35,210 nt of DNA from the NCBI GenBank assembly GCA_937906495.1, contig CALCVT010000097.1:1-35210 (forward strand), read 5' to 3'. The stretch comes from an uncultured Prevotella sp. (GTDB taxonomy: Bacteria; Bacteroidota; Bacteroidia; Bacteroidales; Bacteroidaceae). Positions 8,628 to 17,972 of this stretch are shown piece after piece; positions within the stretch are counted from its first letter, which is position 1, and every line of letters begins with the position of its first letter. Under the pieces are notes generated by a model that saw only the letters and a list, made by a program, of their open reading frames with translations, made no database searches and was not told where the DNA came from. Both the position numbers and the translations under genes were made by a program.

Positions 8628-11600
8628 ATGGATATGAAAAGTTTAAACAGCTTTCAGAACCAGTATTCCCTATCCAAGACCCTCCGGTTTCAGCTAATAC
8701 CCCAGGGTAAAACTTTGGATAACATTAACGAGAGCAGAATATTGGAGGAAGACCAACACCGAAGCGAAAGCTACAAGTTGGTCAAGAAAATCATTGACGA
8801 CTATCACAAGGCCTACATCGAACAAGCCCTGGGCAGTTTCGAACTCAAAATTGCCAGTGACTCTAAAAACGATTCGTTAGAGGAGTTCTACTCGCAGTAT
8901 ATTGCCGAACGGAAAGAAGATAAAGCCAAAAAACTTTTCGAAAAGACGCAAGACAACTTGCGAAAGCAAATCTCCAAGAAATTAAAGCAGGGCGAAGCCT
9001 ACAAGCGGTTGTTTGGCAAGGAACTCATTCAAGAAGACCTGCTGGAGTTTGTAGCTACCGACCCTGAGGCTGATAGCAAAAAGCGTCTGATTGAAGAATT
9101 CAAGGACTTCACCACCTACTTTATCGGATTCCACGAGAACCGAAAGAACATGTATGCTGAGGAAGCCCAATCCACAGCAATTGCCTACCGCATCATTCAC
9201 GAGAACCTGCCGAAGTTCATTGATAACATACGCACCTTCGAAGAACTTGCTAAAAGTTCCATTGCCGACGTCCTGCCACAGGTTTATGAAGATTTCAAAG
9301 CGTACTTAAAGGTCGAATCGGTCAAAGAACTTTTCAGTCTGGACTATTTCAATACCGTCTTGACCCAAAAGCAGCTTGACATTTACAATGCGGTTATCGG
9401 CGGTAAGTCGTTAGATGAGAACAGCCGCATCCAGGGGCTCAACGAGTATATCAACCTGTACAACCAGCAGCACAAGGACAAAAAGTTACCCTTCTTAAAA
9501 CCCTTGTTCAAGCAAATTCTGAGCGACCGCAACAGCCTTTCGTGGTTGCCCGAAGCTTTCGACAATGACAAGCAGGTACTTCAGGCTGTACACGACTGCT
9601 ACACCTCGCTATTGGAGAGCGTATTCCACAAAGACGGCCTGCAACAGTTGCTACAGTCACTGCCTACCTACAACCTGAAGGGCATTTACCTGCGCAACGA
9701 CCTTTCCATGACCAACGTTTCTCAAAAACTATTGGGCGATTGGGGAGCTATTACACGTGCCGTTAAAGAAAAACTACAAAAAGAAAATCCTGCCAAAAAA
9801 CGAGAGTCGGACGAAGCCTACCAAGAACGCATCAACAAGATATTCAAGCAAGCCGGCAGCTACTCTTTAGATTACATCAACCAAGCGCTCGAAGCAACAG
9901 ACCAGACCAATATCAAAGTCGAAGACTACTTCATCAACATGGGCGTAGACAACGAGCAAAAAGAGCCCCTGTTCCAGCGTGTAGCGCAAGCCTACAATCA
10001 GGCCAGCGATTTGCTTGAAAAGGAATATCCCGCAAACAAAAATCTGATGCAGGATAAAGAAAGCATCGAGCACATCAAATTCTTGCTCGATAACCTCAAA
10101 GCCGTTCAACACTTTATAAAGCCCCTGCTCGGCGATGGTAACGAGGCTGATAAAGATAATCGTTTTTACGGAGAACTTACAGCGCTGTGGAACGAATTAG
10201 ACCAGGTAACGCGCCTGTATAACAAGGTGCGAAACTACATGACCCGCAAGCCCTACTCGGTTGATAAAATCAAGATTAACTTTAAGAACTCAACTCTACT
10301 TAATGGCTGGGACAGAAATAAGGAACGTGACAATACCGCTGTTATTCTGCGCAAAGACGGCAAGTTCTATCTGGCCATTATGCATAAAGAACACAATAAG
10401 GTGTTCGAAAAATTCCCGGTCGGAACAAAGGATTCTGACTTCGAGAAAATGGAGTATAAGTTACTTCCGGGCGCCAATAAAATGCTTCCGAAGGTTTTCT
10501 TCTCTAAATCGCGTATCGATGAGTTTAAGCCCAGCGCCGAACTTCTCCAAAAGTACCAGATGGGTACCCACAAAAAGGGCGAACTCTTCAGTCTGAACGA
10601 CTGCCATTCTCTGATTGACTTCTTTAAGGCTTCTATTGAAAAGCATGACGATTGGAAACAGTTTAACTTCCATTTCTCACCCACTTCGAGCTACGAAGAC
10701 TTGAGCGGATTTTACAGAGAGGTTGAACAGCAGGGGTACAAACTGACCTTCAAATCCGTTGACGCCGACTATATCAACAAAATGGTTGACGAGGGCAAAA
10801 TCTTTCTCTTCCAGATTTACAATAAAGACTTCTCGGAACATAGCAAAGGCACCCCCAACCTGCATACGCTCTACTGGAAAATGCTCTTTGACGAACGCAA
10901 CCTGCAGAACGTGGTCTACAAACTGAACGGCGAGGCCGAAGTCTTCTTCCGGAAGAAGAGTCTTACCTACACCCGTCCTACGCACCCCAAGAAAGAGCCT
11001 ATCAAGAACAAGAACGTTCAGAATGCCAAAAAGGAAAGCATCTTCGACTACGACCTGATTAAAAACAAACGCTTTACGGTCGACTCCTTCCAGTTCCACG
11101 TTCCCATCACGATGAACTTCAAGAGCGAAGGACGCTCCAACCTGAACGAGCGGGTCAACGAGTTTTTACGCCAGAACAACGATGCCCACATCATTGGCAT
11201 TGACCGGGGCGAACGCCATTTGCTCTACCTGGTGGTTATTGACCGGCACGGAAACATTGTGGAACAATTTTCGCTCAACTCTATCATCAACGAATATCAG
11301 GGTAATACGTACGCCACCAACTACCACGACTTGTTGGATAAGCGCGAAAAGGAAAGAGAGGAAGCACGCGAAAGCTGGCAGAGTATTGAGAATATTAAAG
11401 AACTGAAAGAAGGATACTTGAGCCAGGTGGTGCATAAAATTGCCGACCTCATGGTAAAGTATCATGCCATCGTGGTGCTCGAAGACTTGAATATGGGCTT
11501 CATGCGCGGACGCCAGAAGGTAGAAAAGCAGGTCTATCAGAAGTTTGAAAAAATGCTGATAGACAAGTTAAACTATCTGGTTGACAAGAAGCAAGATGCC

Positions 11601-12377
11601 GAAACCGACGGCGGTCTGCTCAAGGCATACCAACTGACCAACCAGTTCGAAAGTTTCCAGAAGTTAGGCAAGCAGAGCGGTTTCCTCTTCTATGTGCCTG
11701 CCTGGAACACCAGCAAAATTGACCCCTGCACCGGATTTACCAACCTGCTCGACACTCGATACGAGAGCATCGAAAAGGCCAAAAAGTTCTTTCAAACTTT
11801 CAATGCCATCCGCTACAATGCTGCGCAGGGGTACTTTGAGTTCGAACTGGATTACAATAAATTCAACAAGCGGGCCGATGGTACACAAACCCTATGGACG
11901 CTCTGCACCTACGGCCCACGCATCGAAACACTCCGAAGCACCGAGGATAATAACAAGTGGACAAGCAAAGAGGTTGATTTGACCGACGAATTGAAAAAGC
12001 ACTTCTACCACTATGGCATTAAGCTGGATGCCGACCTGAAGGAAGCCATCGGCCAACAAACCGACAAACCTTTCTTCACCAACTTGCTCCATCTGCTCAA
12101 ACTAACACTGCAAATGCGAAACAGCAAAATCGGCACGGAGGTTGACTACCTCATTTCGCCAATTCGCAATGAAGACGGAACGTTCTACGACAGCCGACAA
12201 GGCAACAAATCATTGCCTGCCAATGCCGATGCCAATGGTGCCTACAACATTGCCCGAAAGGGTTTATGGGTAATTAACCAGATAAAACAAACACCTCAAG
12301 ACCAAAAGCCCAAGTTAGCTATTACCAACAAGGAATGGCTGCAATTTGCTCAAGAGAAGCCCTACCTTAAGGATTGA
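8628..12377 (+). CDS. cas12a: Cas12a (Cpf1), type V-A CRISPR effector nuclease
   Basis: A 1249-aa RNA-guided DNA endonuclease with the standard Cas12a layout: WED-I opening (NQYSLSKTLRFQLIPQGKT), alpha-helical REC lobe to about residue 530, WED/PI, then RuvC interrupted by the bridge helix and Nuc. The RuvC catalytic residues are D859 (GIDRGERHLLYLVVID), E952 (VVLEDLNMGF) and D1201 (NADANGAYNIA). The Nuc arginine is R1164 in LQMRNS, 37 residues before D1201 as in AsCas12a. The pre-crRNA RNase residues match FnCas12a H843/K852/K869 as H786, K795 and K812. PAM-contacting lysines appear as K565 (NGWDRNK) and K622 (MLPKVFF), so a T-rich 5' PAM is expected. Translation may start at 8628 or at the second ATG, 8634. 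Its stop overlaps the cas4 start. Confidence 0.98.
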   Translation: MDMKSLNSFQNQYSLSKTLRFQLIPQGKTLDNINESRILEEDQHRSESYKLVKKIIDDYHKAYIEQALGSFELKIASDSKNDSLEEFYSQYIAERKEDKAKKLFEKTQDNLRKQISKKLKQGEAYKRLFGKELIQEDLLEFVATDPEADSKKRLIEEFKDFTTYFIGFHENRKNMYAEEAQSTAIAYRIIHENLPKFIDNIRTFEELAKSSIADVLPQVYEDFKAYLKVESVKELFSLDYFNTVLTQKQLDIYNAVIGGKSLDENSRIQGLNEYINLYNQQHKDKKLPFLKPLFKQILSDRNSLSWLPEAFDNDKQVLQAVHDCYTSLLESVFHKDGLQQLLQSLPTYNLKGIYLRNDLSMTNVSQKLLGDWGAITRAVKEKLQKENPAKKRESDEAYQERINKIFKQAGSYSLDYINQALEATDQTNIKVEDYFINMGVDNEQKEPLFQRVAQAYNQASDLLEKEYPANKNLMQDKESIEHIKFLLDNLKAVQHFIKPLLGDGNEADKDNRFYGELTALWNELDQVTRLYNKVRNYMTRKPYSVDKIKINFKNSTLLNGWDRNKERDNTAVILRKDGKFYLAIMHKEHNKVFEKFPVGTKDSDFEKMEYKLLPGANKMLPKVFFSKSRIDEFKPSAELLQKYQMGTHKKGELFSLNDCHSLIDFFKASIEKHDDWKQFNFHFSPTSSYEDLSGFYREVEQQGYKLTFKSVDADYINKMVDEGKIFLFQIYNKDFSEHSKGTPNLHTLYWKMLFDERNLQNVVYKLNGEAEVFFRKKSLTYTRPTHPKKEPIKNKNVQNAKKESIFDYDLIKNKRFTVDSFQFHVPITMNFKSEGRSNLNERVNEFLRQNNDAHIIGIDRGERHLLYLVVIDRHGNIVEQFSLNSIINEYQGNTYATNYHDLLDKREKEREEARESWQSIENIKELKEGYLSQVVHKIADLMVKYHAIVVLEDLNMGFMRGRQKVEKQVYQKFEKMLIDKLNYLVDKKQDAETDGGLLKAYQLTNQFESFQKLGKQSGFLFYVPAWNTSKIDPCTGFTNLLDTRYESIEKAKKFFQTFNAIRYNAAQGYFEFELDYNKFNKRADGTQTLWTLCTYGPRIETLRSTEDNNKWTSKEVDLTDELKKHFYHYGIKLDADLKEAIGQQTDKPFFTNLLHLLKLTLQMRNSKIGTEVDYLISPIRNEDGTFYDSRQGNKSLPANADANGAYNIARKGLWVINQIKQTPQDQKPKLAITNKEWLQFAQEKPYLKD

Positions 12378-12943
12378 TGAACAACTACATCCCACTGTCA
12401 CTCCTTAATGACTACATCTTCTGTCCGTACTCCATATACCTGCACAATGTGTATATGGAGTCGGACGAAGATATATATCATGCAACGCCGCAACTAAAAG
12501 GGAGAATATCCCATCAGTCGGTCGACAAGCAAACTTACAGCACCAGCCGTAACCATCTGGCTTCATTACACGTTTACTCCGAAGAATTGGGCATATTCGG
12601 GGTTATCGACCTGCTAAAAACCGACCGGAAACTATTGATAGAGCGAAAATACCAACTGAAAAACATCTATCGCGGACAGTTCTACCAACTGTGGGCACAG
12701 TACTTTTGCTTATTAGAGATGGGATACGATGTTGAGCAACTCGCCTTTTACGAAACTTCGACCAACAAAACCATTCCCGTAGCACTACCCGGAAAACAGG
12801 AAAAACAAGAACTGATAAACTTTATCGAGTCGTTCAGAACTTACAACCCTGAAGCACCTATCGCTACCAACCGAAACAAATGTATACATTGCATCTATTG
12901 CAACCTCTGCGACAAAACTACCGACGATAATGTTTACACATAA
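12377..12943 (+). CDS. cas4: Cas4 nuclease (adaptation)
   Basis: A 188-aa RecB-fold protein that trims prespacers and helps select PAM-adjacent DNA with Cas1-Cas2. The Fe-S cysteines fit C16 (IFCPYS) and the C-terminal group C169, C172, C175 and C178. The nuclease residues are H46 (RISHQ), D78 (GVIDLL) and E89/K91 (IERKY), followed by the QFYQLWAQYF helix. The ATG at 12377 shares its A with the cas12a TGA stop (TGATG), indicating translational coupling; a TTG three bases earlier is less likely. Its 3' end overlaps cas1 by 14 bp. Residues 183-188 continue past the cysteine cluster without a domain. Confidence 0.95.
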   Translation: MNNYIPLSLLNDYIFCPYSIYLHNVYMESDEDIYHATPQLKGRISHQSVDKQTYSTSRNHLASLHVYSEELGIFGVIDLLKTDRKLLIERKYQLKNIYRGQFYQLWAQYFCLLEMGYDVEQLAFYETSTNKTIPVALPGKQEKQELINFIESFRTYNPEAPIATNRNKCIHCIYCNLCDKTTDDNVYT

Positions 12944-13913
12944 AGATATAGCCAACCGAACTGTCTTTGTTATCAATTGCATCGAACATGACAAAAGCCT
13001 GCGGGTAAACAACGGAGAACTTTACCTGCAAGAAACTCAGGAAGAAGGCAAAAAGGTGACTCTGACCAAATTTCCGTTTCAAAAAGTGCTCGCACTCTTT
13101 GTAATCGGACACATCACAATAACAACACCCCTTTTGGAGAAATGCAAAAAGTATAATTTAGCTCTGATTGTGACCAAGCCTAATCTCCGACCGGTGTTTT
13201 ACTGGGCCGATGCAGCCGAAGGCAACTACCTGCTCAGACAACACCAGCATGCCTACAGCCCCAACGACTTGTCGATAGCTCGCTGTATCGTTGAAAACAA
13301 AATAGGCAACCAGCTGATGGCTCTTAAAAAAACACGCAGAAAGGACGAACTCACCCTCGATGCCATGCAGCAGTGCAACGCTGCACTCAACAGCATGGCC
13401 GACATAACCGACTATAATGCCTTGCTCGGCATTGAAGGAGTTACGGCTCGAACCTATTTTGCGGCTTACTTTCAGTCCTTAAACTGGAAAGGACGTAAGC
13501 CACGAATCAAATCAGACGTTGTCAACGTAACTTTAGACATTGGCTATACCATTCTATTCAACTATATGGAATGTTTTCTGCGCATGTTTGGGTTCGATCT
13601 CTATATCGGGGTTTATCACCGCGTATGGTTTAAACGCAAATCACTGGTTTGCGACATGATAGAACCCTTCAGATGCCTCATCGATCATACCGTTTTGCTT
13701 GCATTCAACCGCAAGCAATTCACTCCCGACGACTTTGAGTTGGTTAAACACGAATACCGGCTGAAACGCGGCAAATCGTCTATCTATTATCAAGTATTCT
13801 ACAAAACACTGATTGACAAGAAAGCCGACTTCTTTCGATATGTACAATCGTACTATCGCTGCTTCATGGGCAGAAAGTCGGTCATACAATATCCTAAATA
13901 TGAATTCTCATGA
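12930..13913 (+). CDS. cas1: Cas1 integrase
   Basis: A 327-aa metal-dependent integrase that inserts new spacers at the leader end of the array. The catalytic residues are E169 (LLGIEGVTAR), H230 (IGVYHR) and the D242/E245 pair in SLVCDMIEPFR. The N-terminal beta domain (1-90) contains VLALFVIGHITITTPLLEKC. It is typical of type V-A Cas1. The gene overlaps cas4 by 14 bp and cas2 by 4 bp (ATGA), so the adaptation genes are translated together. Codon use and GC match cas12a rather than the tatD block. Confidence 0.97.
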   Translation: MFTHKDIANRTVFVINCIEHDKSLRVNNGELYLQETQEEGKKVTLTKFPFQKVLALFVIGHITITTPLLEKCKKYNLALIVTKPNLRPVFYWADAAEGNYLLRQHQHAYSPNDLSIARCIVENKIGNQLMALKKTRRKDELTLDAMQQCNAALNSMADITDYNALLGIEGVTARTYFAAYFQSLNWKGRKPRIKSDVVNVTLDIGYTILFNYMECFLRMFGFDLYIGVYHRVWFKRKSLVCDMIEPFRCLIDHTVLLAFNRKQFTPDDFELVKHEYRLKRGKSSIYYQVFYKTLIDKKADFFRYVQSYYRCFMGRKSVIQYPKYEFS

Positions 13914-14179
13914 TAATCATCAGCTACGACATTACCGACGACCTGATGCGCGGCAGATTCTGCCGAATGCTTACAAAAAACGGCGCCATCCGATTACAAT
14001 ACTCCGTTTACGAAGTATGCAATACCAAACGGATTGTCAGTAATCTATACACTAAAATAGAAAGCTACGCCAAACACTTTACAGCGGCCGATAGTGTCAT
14101 CATCTTTGATGTTGACAAGGAACACCTTACGAAGTATGGCAACGCCATCCATCGCGACCAAGACATCGTTTTTCTATAA
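13910..14179 (+). CDS. cas2: Cas2 adaptation protein
   Basis: An 89-aa ferredoxin-fold subunit that forms the dimer at the centre of the Cas1-Cas2 integration complex. It opens with MIIISYDITDD, the first strand with the conserved Asp, and continues with RGRFCRMLTKNGAIRLQYSVYEV, both Cas2 signatures. The start codon overlaps the cas1 stop (ATGA at 13910-13913). It is the last gene before the leader of the array. Confidence 0.96.
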   Translation: MIIISYDITDDLMRGRFCRMLTKNGAIRLQYSVYEVCNTKRIVSNLYTKIESYAKHFTAADSVIIFDVDKEHLTKYGNAIHRDQDIVFL

Positions 14180-14366
14180 TGCACAAACCTCACTCTTTCT
14201 TTGAGCGCTTCCGCATCACAAACAAACGCATTCTTACTGATTATCAGCATTTTACAAATATCGTTCCTCTTTTAAGTTTGAGGAGGGGGGGTATAAGATG
14301 TCTCAGAAATCAGTAAAGAAAATCATTGATATCCAAATTATATTGTTTATCTTTGCAAACAGATAA
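14180..14366 (+). promoter_or_regulatory. CRISPR leader with array promoter
   Basis: The 187-bp AT-rich leader lies between the cas2 stop and the first repeat. A promoter is visible at 14325-14355: ATTG (14325-14328), exactly 19 nt, then TATCTTTG (14348-14355), a good fit to TTTG-N19-TAnnTTTG. Transcription would start near 14361-14364, only a few bases before the first repeat at 14367. Upstream there is a G7 run (14285-14291) beside CCTCTTTTAAGTTTGAGG, a gapped inverted repeat that could be a binding site. Confidence 0.75.
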
Positions 14367-17241
14367 GGCTACTAAGCCTTTATAATTTCTACTATTGTAG
14401 ATAGATTGATAAGCTTGTAGACGGCGAGCAGTCGGCTACTAAGCCTTTATAATTTCTACTATTGTAGATTGAGTAAAAATGTCATGGCTCCTGTTGAGGG
14501 CTACTAAGCCTTTATAATTTCTACTATTGTAGATTTTGTTTTGACGATGCAAAGGTAGGAAGGCTACTAAGCCTTTATAATTTCTACTATTGTAGATATA
14601 AAATCGTCTACGAACTGCTGGTGAGGCTACTAAGCCTTTATAATTTCTACTATTGTAGATATTTCCTTCCCGAGGCGCAACCAAAAGGGCTACTAAGCCT
14701 TTATAATTTCTACTATTGTAGATCCCCACCTGTACGGAGGCGGAAAATGGCTACTAAGCCTTTATAATTTCTACTATTGTAGATGCCGCAATGGCGGGCT
14801 GTATGGTGGTGCGGCTACTAAGCCTTTATAATTTCTACTATTGTAGATAATGACCCTGACCCGAAGCGGAAGTCCCCGGCTACTAAGCCTTTATAATTTC
14901 TACTATTGTAGATTCAACTTAGACCAAAATTCACTCACTCAGTTGGCTACTAAGCCTTTATAATTTCTACTATTGTAGATGGAGATCGGCAGTACCAGTC
15001 CATCCTGCGGCTACTAAGCCTTTATAATTTCTACTATTGTAGATATGCTGACATGGAACAGAAGGAGGCCAATGGGCTACTAAGCCTTTATAATTTCTAC
15101 TATTGTAGATAGGAATAATCCATGTAGGAAAATGTCCGTGGCTACTAAGCCTTTATAATTTCTACTATTGTAGATCTGGTAAACATTACCTTTCGCGATA
15201 GGTCGGCTACTAAGCCTTTATAATTTCTACTATTGTAGATCAACTCGCTACTATGATGCAAAAACTAGTTGGCTACTAAGCCTTTATAATTTCTACTATT
15301 GTAGATCGTAGGATGCAAAGATAAGAAAAAGGCAAGGCTACTAAGCCTTTATAATTTCTACTATTGTAGATATTATTCAGTTGAATCCGATGAGGATTTA
15401 GGCTACTAAGCCTTTATAATTTCTACTATTGTAGATGCCTCTCTCGCAATCAACTGACAATGCCGGCTACTAAGCCTTTATAATTTCTACTATTGTAGAT
15501 TTGCGAAAGCGGATGACAGCTATGATAGCGGGCTACTAAGCCTTTATAATTTCTACTATTGTAGATATACAATGGTCGACTTGTCCGACCCATTGGCTAC
15601 TAAGCCTTTATAATTTCTACTATTGTAGATAATCGGCCTGCATTACACCTTTTTTGCATGGCTACTAAGCCTTTATAATTTCTACTATTGTAGATGAGAT
15701 AGGTCGAAACCATCGCGTGAAACGGCTACTAAGCCTTTATAATTTCTACTATTGTAGATTTAATGTGATGGTCGTTATGCATTTTTGGGCTACTAAGCCT
15801 TTATAATTTCTACTATTGTAGATTGAAACATAGTCTTGTTCATTACTGATAGGGCTACTAAGCCTTTATAATTTCTACTATTGTAGATACATCTAGGCAC
15901 TGATTCTACTCTAACTAGGCTACTAAGCCTTTATAATTTCTACTATTGTAGATGGCAACGACACGCCATTCGGGATGAGAATGGCTACTAAGCCTTTATA
16001 ATTTCTACTATTGTAGATTTGTCAGCTTCTCCTGCTTTAGTCAAGGCTACTAAGCCTTTATAATTTCTACTATTGTAGATAAATAAGTACCTTTGTAATT
16101 GGTAGAGCTTGGCTACTAAGCCTTTATAATTTCTACTATTGTAGATGGATTACGCTCAAAAATACAAGCCTGCTGGCTACTAAGCCTTTATAATTTCTAC
16201 TATTGTAGATTACTATTCAAGGATGCAGCAGACAATGAAGGCTACTAAGCCTTTATAATTTCTACTATTGTAGATTTCACGTACTTTCTCATCGTAGTTT
16301 TTGGCTACTAAGCCTTTATAATTTCTACTATTGTAGATAATAGAGTTTGGCTTCTCACGGGCGAAGGCTACTAAGCCTTTATAATTTCTACTATTGTAGA
16401 TTGGATGGTTCGGCGATTGGAACACCAAATAGGCTACTAAGCCTTTATAATTTCTACTATTGTAGATTATTGATGCGGGGACAATAACCTTGGGGGGCTA
16501 CTAAGCCTTTATAATTTCTACTATTGTAGATACCTTGAGGAAATCGCCCAAAAGAATCTGGGCTACTAAGCCTTTATAATTTCTACTATTGTAGATCTTG
16601 AATAGCCTGTTCGATTGCCCCTAGGCTACTAAGCCTTTATAATTTCTACTATTGTAGATATTGCATATTTGTTTTATAGTAATACGGCTACTAAGCCTTT
16701 ATAATTTCTACTATTGTAGATTTTGCCATCGCGTGTACCCATTTCGGGTGGGCTACTAAGCCTTTATAATTTCTACTATTGTAGATATAAGGCAGAGCAT
16801 CATTTTTAATAAGGCAGGCTACTAAGCCTTTATAATTTCTACTATTGTAGATTGAAGCCCCTAGGCTTCACGGCCGTATGGCGGCTACTAAGCCTTTATA
16901 ATTTCTACTATTGTAGATAAACGCGCACGCGCCAAACAAAAAGACGGCTACTAAGCCTTTATAATTTCTACTATTGTAGATAATAGGTACTTTTTCGCCA
17001 GAAGTGAGATGGCTACTAAGCCTTTATAATTTCTACTATTGTAGATCTGCTGACTCAACTGAAGTTGATAATTTGGCTACTAAGCCTTTATAATTTCTAC
17101 TATTGTAGATAGGGACGAAAGAATTTTGATGATGTCAAGTCGGCTACTAAGCCTTTATAATTTCTACTATTGTAGATGCTGCAGCATTCTCAGCCTTGCC
17201 GGCGGGGCTACTAAGCCTTTATAATTTCTACTATTGTAGAT
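14367..17241 (+). CRISPR. Type V-A CRISPR array, 45 repeats / 44 spacers
   Basis: I counted 45 copies of a 36-nt repeat, from 14367-14402 to 17206-17241, with 44 spacers of 25-31 nt. By eye all repeats are identical, including the last. The 3' end is AATTTCTACTATTGTAGAT, the Cas12a handle with stem TCTAC/GTAGA and loop TATT, so the array reads on the + strand, the same as the cas genes. The 5' end GGCTACTAAGCC can form a second small hairpin (GGCT/AGCC). Cas12a would cut upstream of the handle. No spacer repeats another, and I found no long match of a spacer to the rest of the window, though that check by eye is not exhaustive. Confidence 0.99.
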
Positions 17242-17537
17242 CTATACTTACGCAAAAGTGAGACTACTTTATAAATCTTTTTTTACCGGAATGAACACTC
17301 AGCCTTCTGAAAATCGGAGAAGGCCGCTGGATTGTTCAAAGCCGGATGTAAAATATTTTTCAGTTCTTTCCGAAAATAAGGCTGCTCCATACACCAACAG
17401 CCACCTGAAAGCTGCACAGAACTGCTACCTACTCGCCAACAGCCCTGCTACAGCCTGCTGCAACAAAATAACTGCTCTGAACAACCGACACACACATCGG
17501 TCGACACAGATATTGAAACCTTCAAAATAAATTAACG
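17242..17537. other. Trailer region after the CRISPR array
   Basis: 296 bp from the last repeat to the next gene. An open frame starting with GTG at 17258 (90 codons) has no signal, domain or codon bias that would support it. No degenerate repeat, terminator or mobile-element end was seen. Confidence 0.5.
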
Positions 17538-17972
17538 ATGATGAAACTCATGACCCGCGAATGGGAGATTGCACGCCACTACGTGCTGAACGTTGAAAAA
17601 CAAAATGGAGAAGTAAACTTGAACTGGGAAGACTTTATGATGATGGCCCGCGACCACCGTCCGGTGGCTGCCGTTGATGTAAGCGATGCGCTGACACCGG
17701 GCCAGCTCTTTATCAAAGCCTACGACGAGGCCGCACCTCTACTCAAACACCGTCCTTCGGGCATGATTATCAATGTGGTAAATACGGATGATAACCCGCT
17801 GATGATGCACGACCTGAACGACCTGAGCCAATCGATTGAAGCTTACATGGGTAAAGAGCAGCAATTTTCATGGGGCATCACCCATGCCAAAAACGATGCG
17901 GTGTCGCAACTGCCGGACATGCCGGCCGAATCGGCACACAACCGCCGCCTGATGCTCTACCTTTTTGAATAA
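17538..17972 (+). CDS. Small protein resembling the FtsZ C-terminal domain
   Basis: A 144-aa cytoplasmic protein, no signal peptide or TM. Residues 57-120 (from LFIKAYDEAAPLL through GMIINVVNTDD, LMMHDLNDLSQSIE and FSWGITH) follow the order and spacing of the FtsZ/tubulin C-terminal sheet: helix H7 end, 'ALLNI', 'ltl.Ev.ea...i', 'iiwG'. The GTP-binding domain is absent. It could bind FtsZ or be a stand-alone remnant of that fold; the function is unknown and the similarity was judged by eye. ATG codons at 17538 and 17541 are both possible. It sits between the CRISPR array and a convergent lipoprotein gene and is followed by a hairpin (17978-18005). Confidence 0.6.
   Translation: MMKLMTREWEIARHYVLNVEKQNGEVNLNWEDFMMMARDHRPVAAVDVSDALTPGQLFIKAYDEAAPLLKHRPSGMIINVVNTDDNPLMMHDLNDLSQSIEAYMGKEQQFSWGITHAKNDAVSQLPDMPAESAHNRRLMLYLFE

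Noticed and set aside
14180..14366. tracrRNA or anti-repeat near the array
   Set aside because: No sequence complementary to the repeat was seen outside the array, and type V-A needs none.
14439..16428. Minus-strand reading frames through the CRISPR array encoding repeated IYNSRNYKGLVA peptides
   Set aside because: They are translations of the 36-nt repeat and its spacers; the periodic peptide is an artefact of the array.
16853..16882. Palindromic spacers (also 15567-15594 and 17047-17074)
   Set aside because: Inverted repeats of about 5-7 bp inside three spacers are within chance for 44 spacers.
14403..17205. Self-targeting spacers
   Set aside because: Short matches up to about 11 nt occur (for example CCTTGCCGGC), but no protospacer-length match to the rest of the window was found by eye.
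17258..17530. 90-codon frame after the array
   Set aside because: GTG start, no domain, odd composition; considered trailer DNA.
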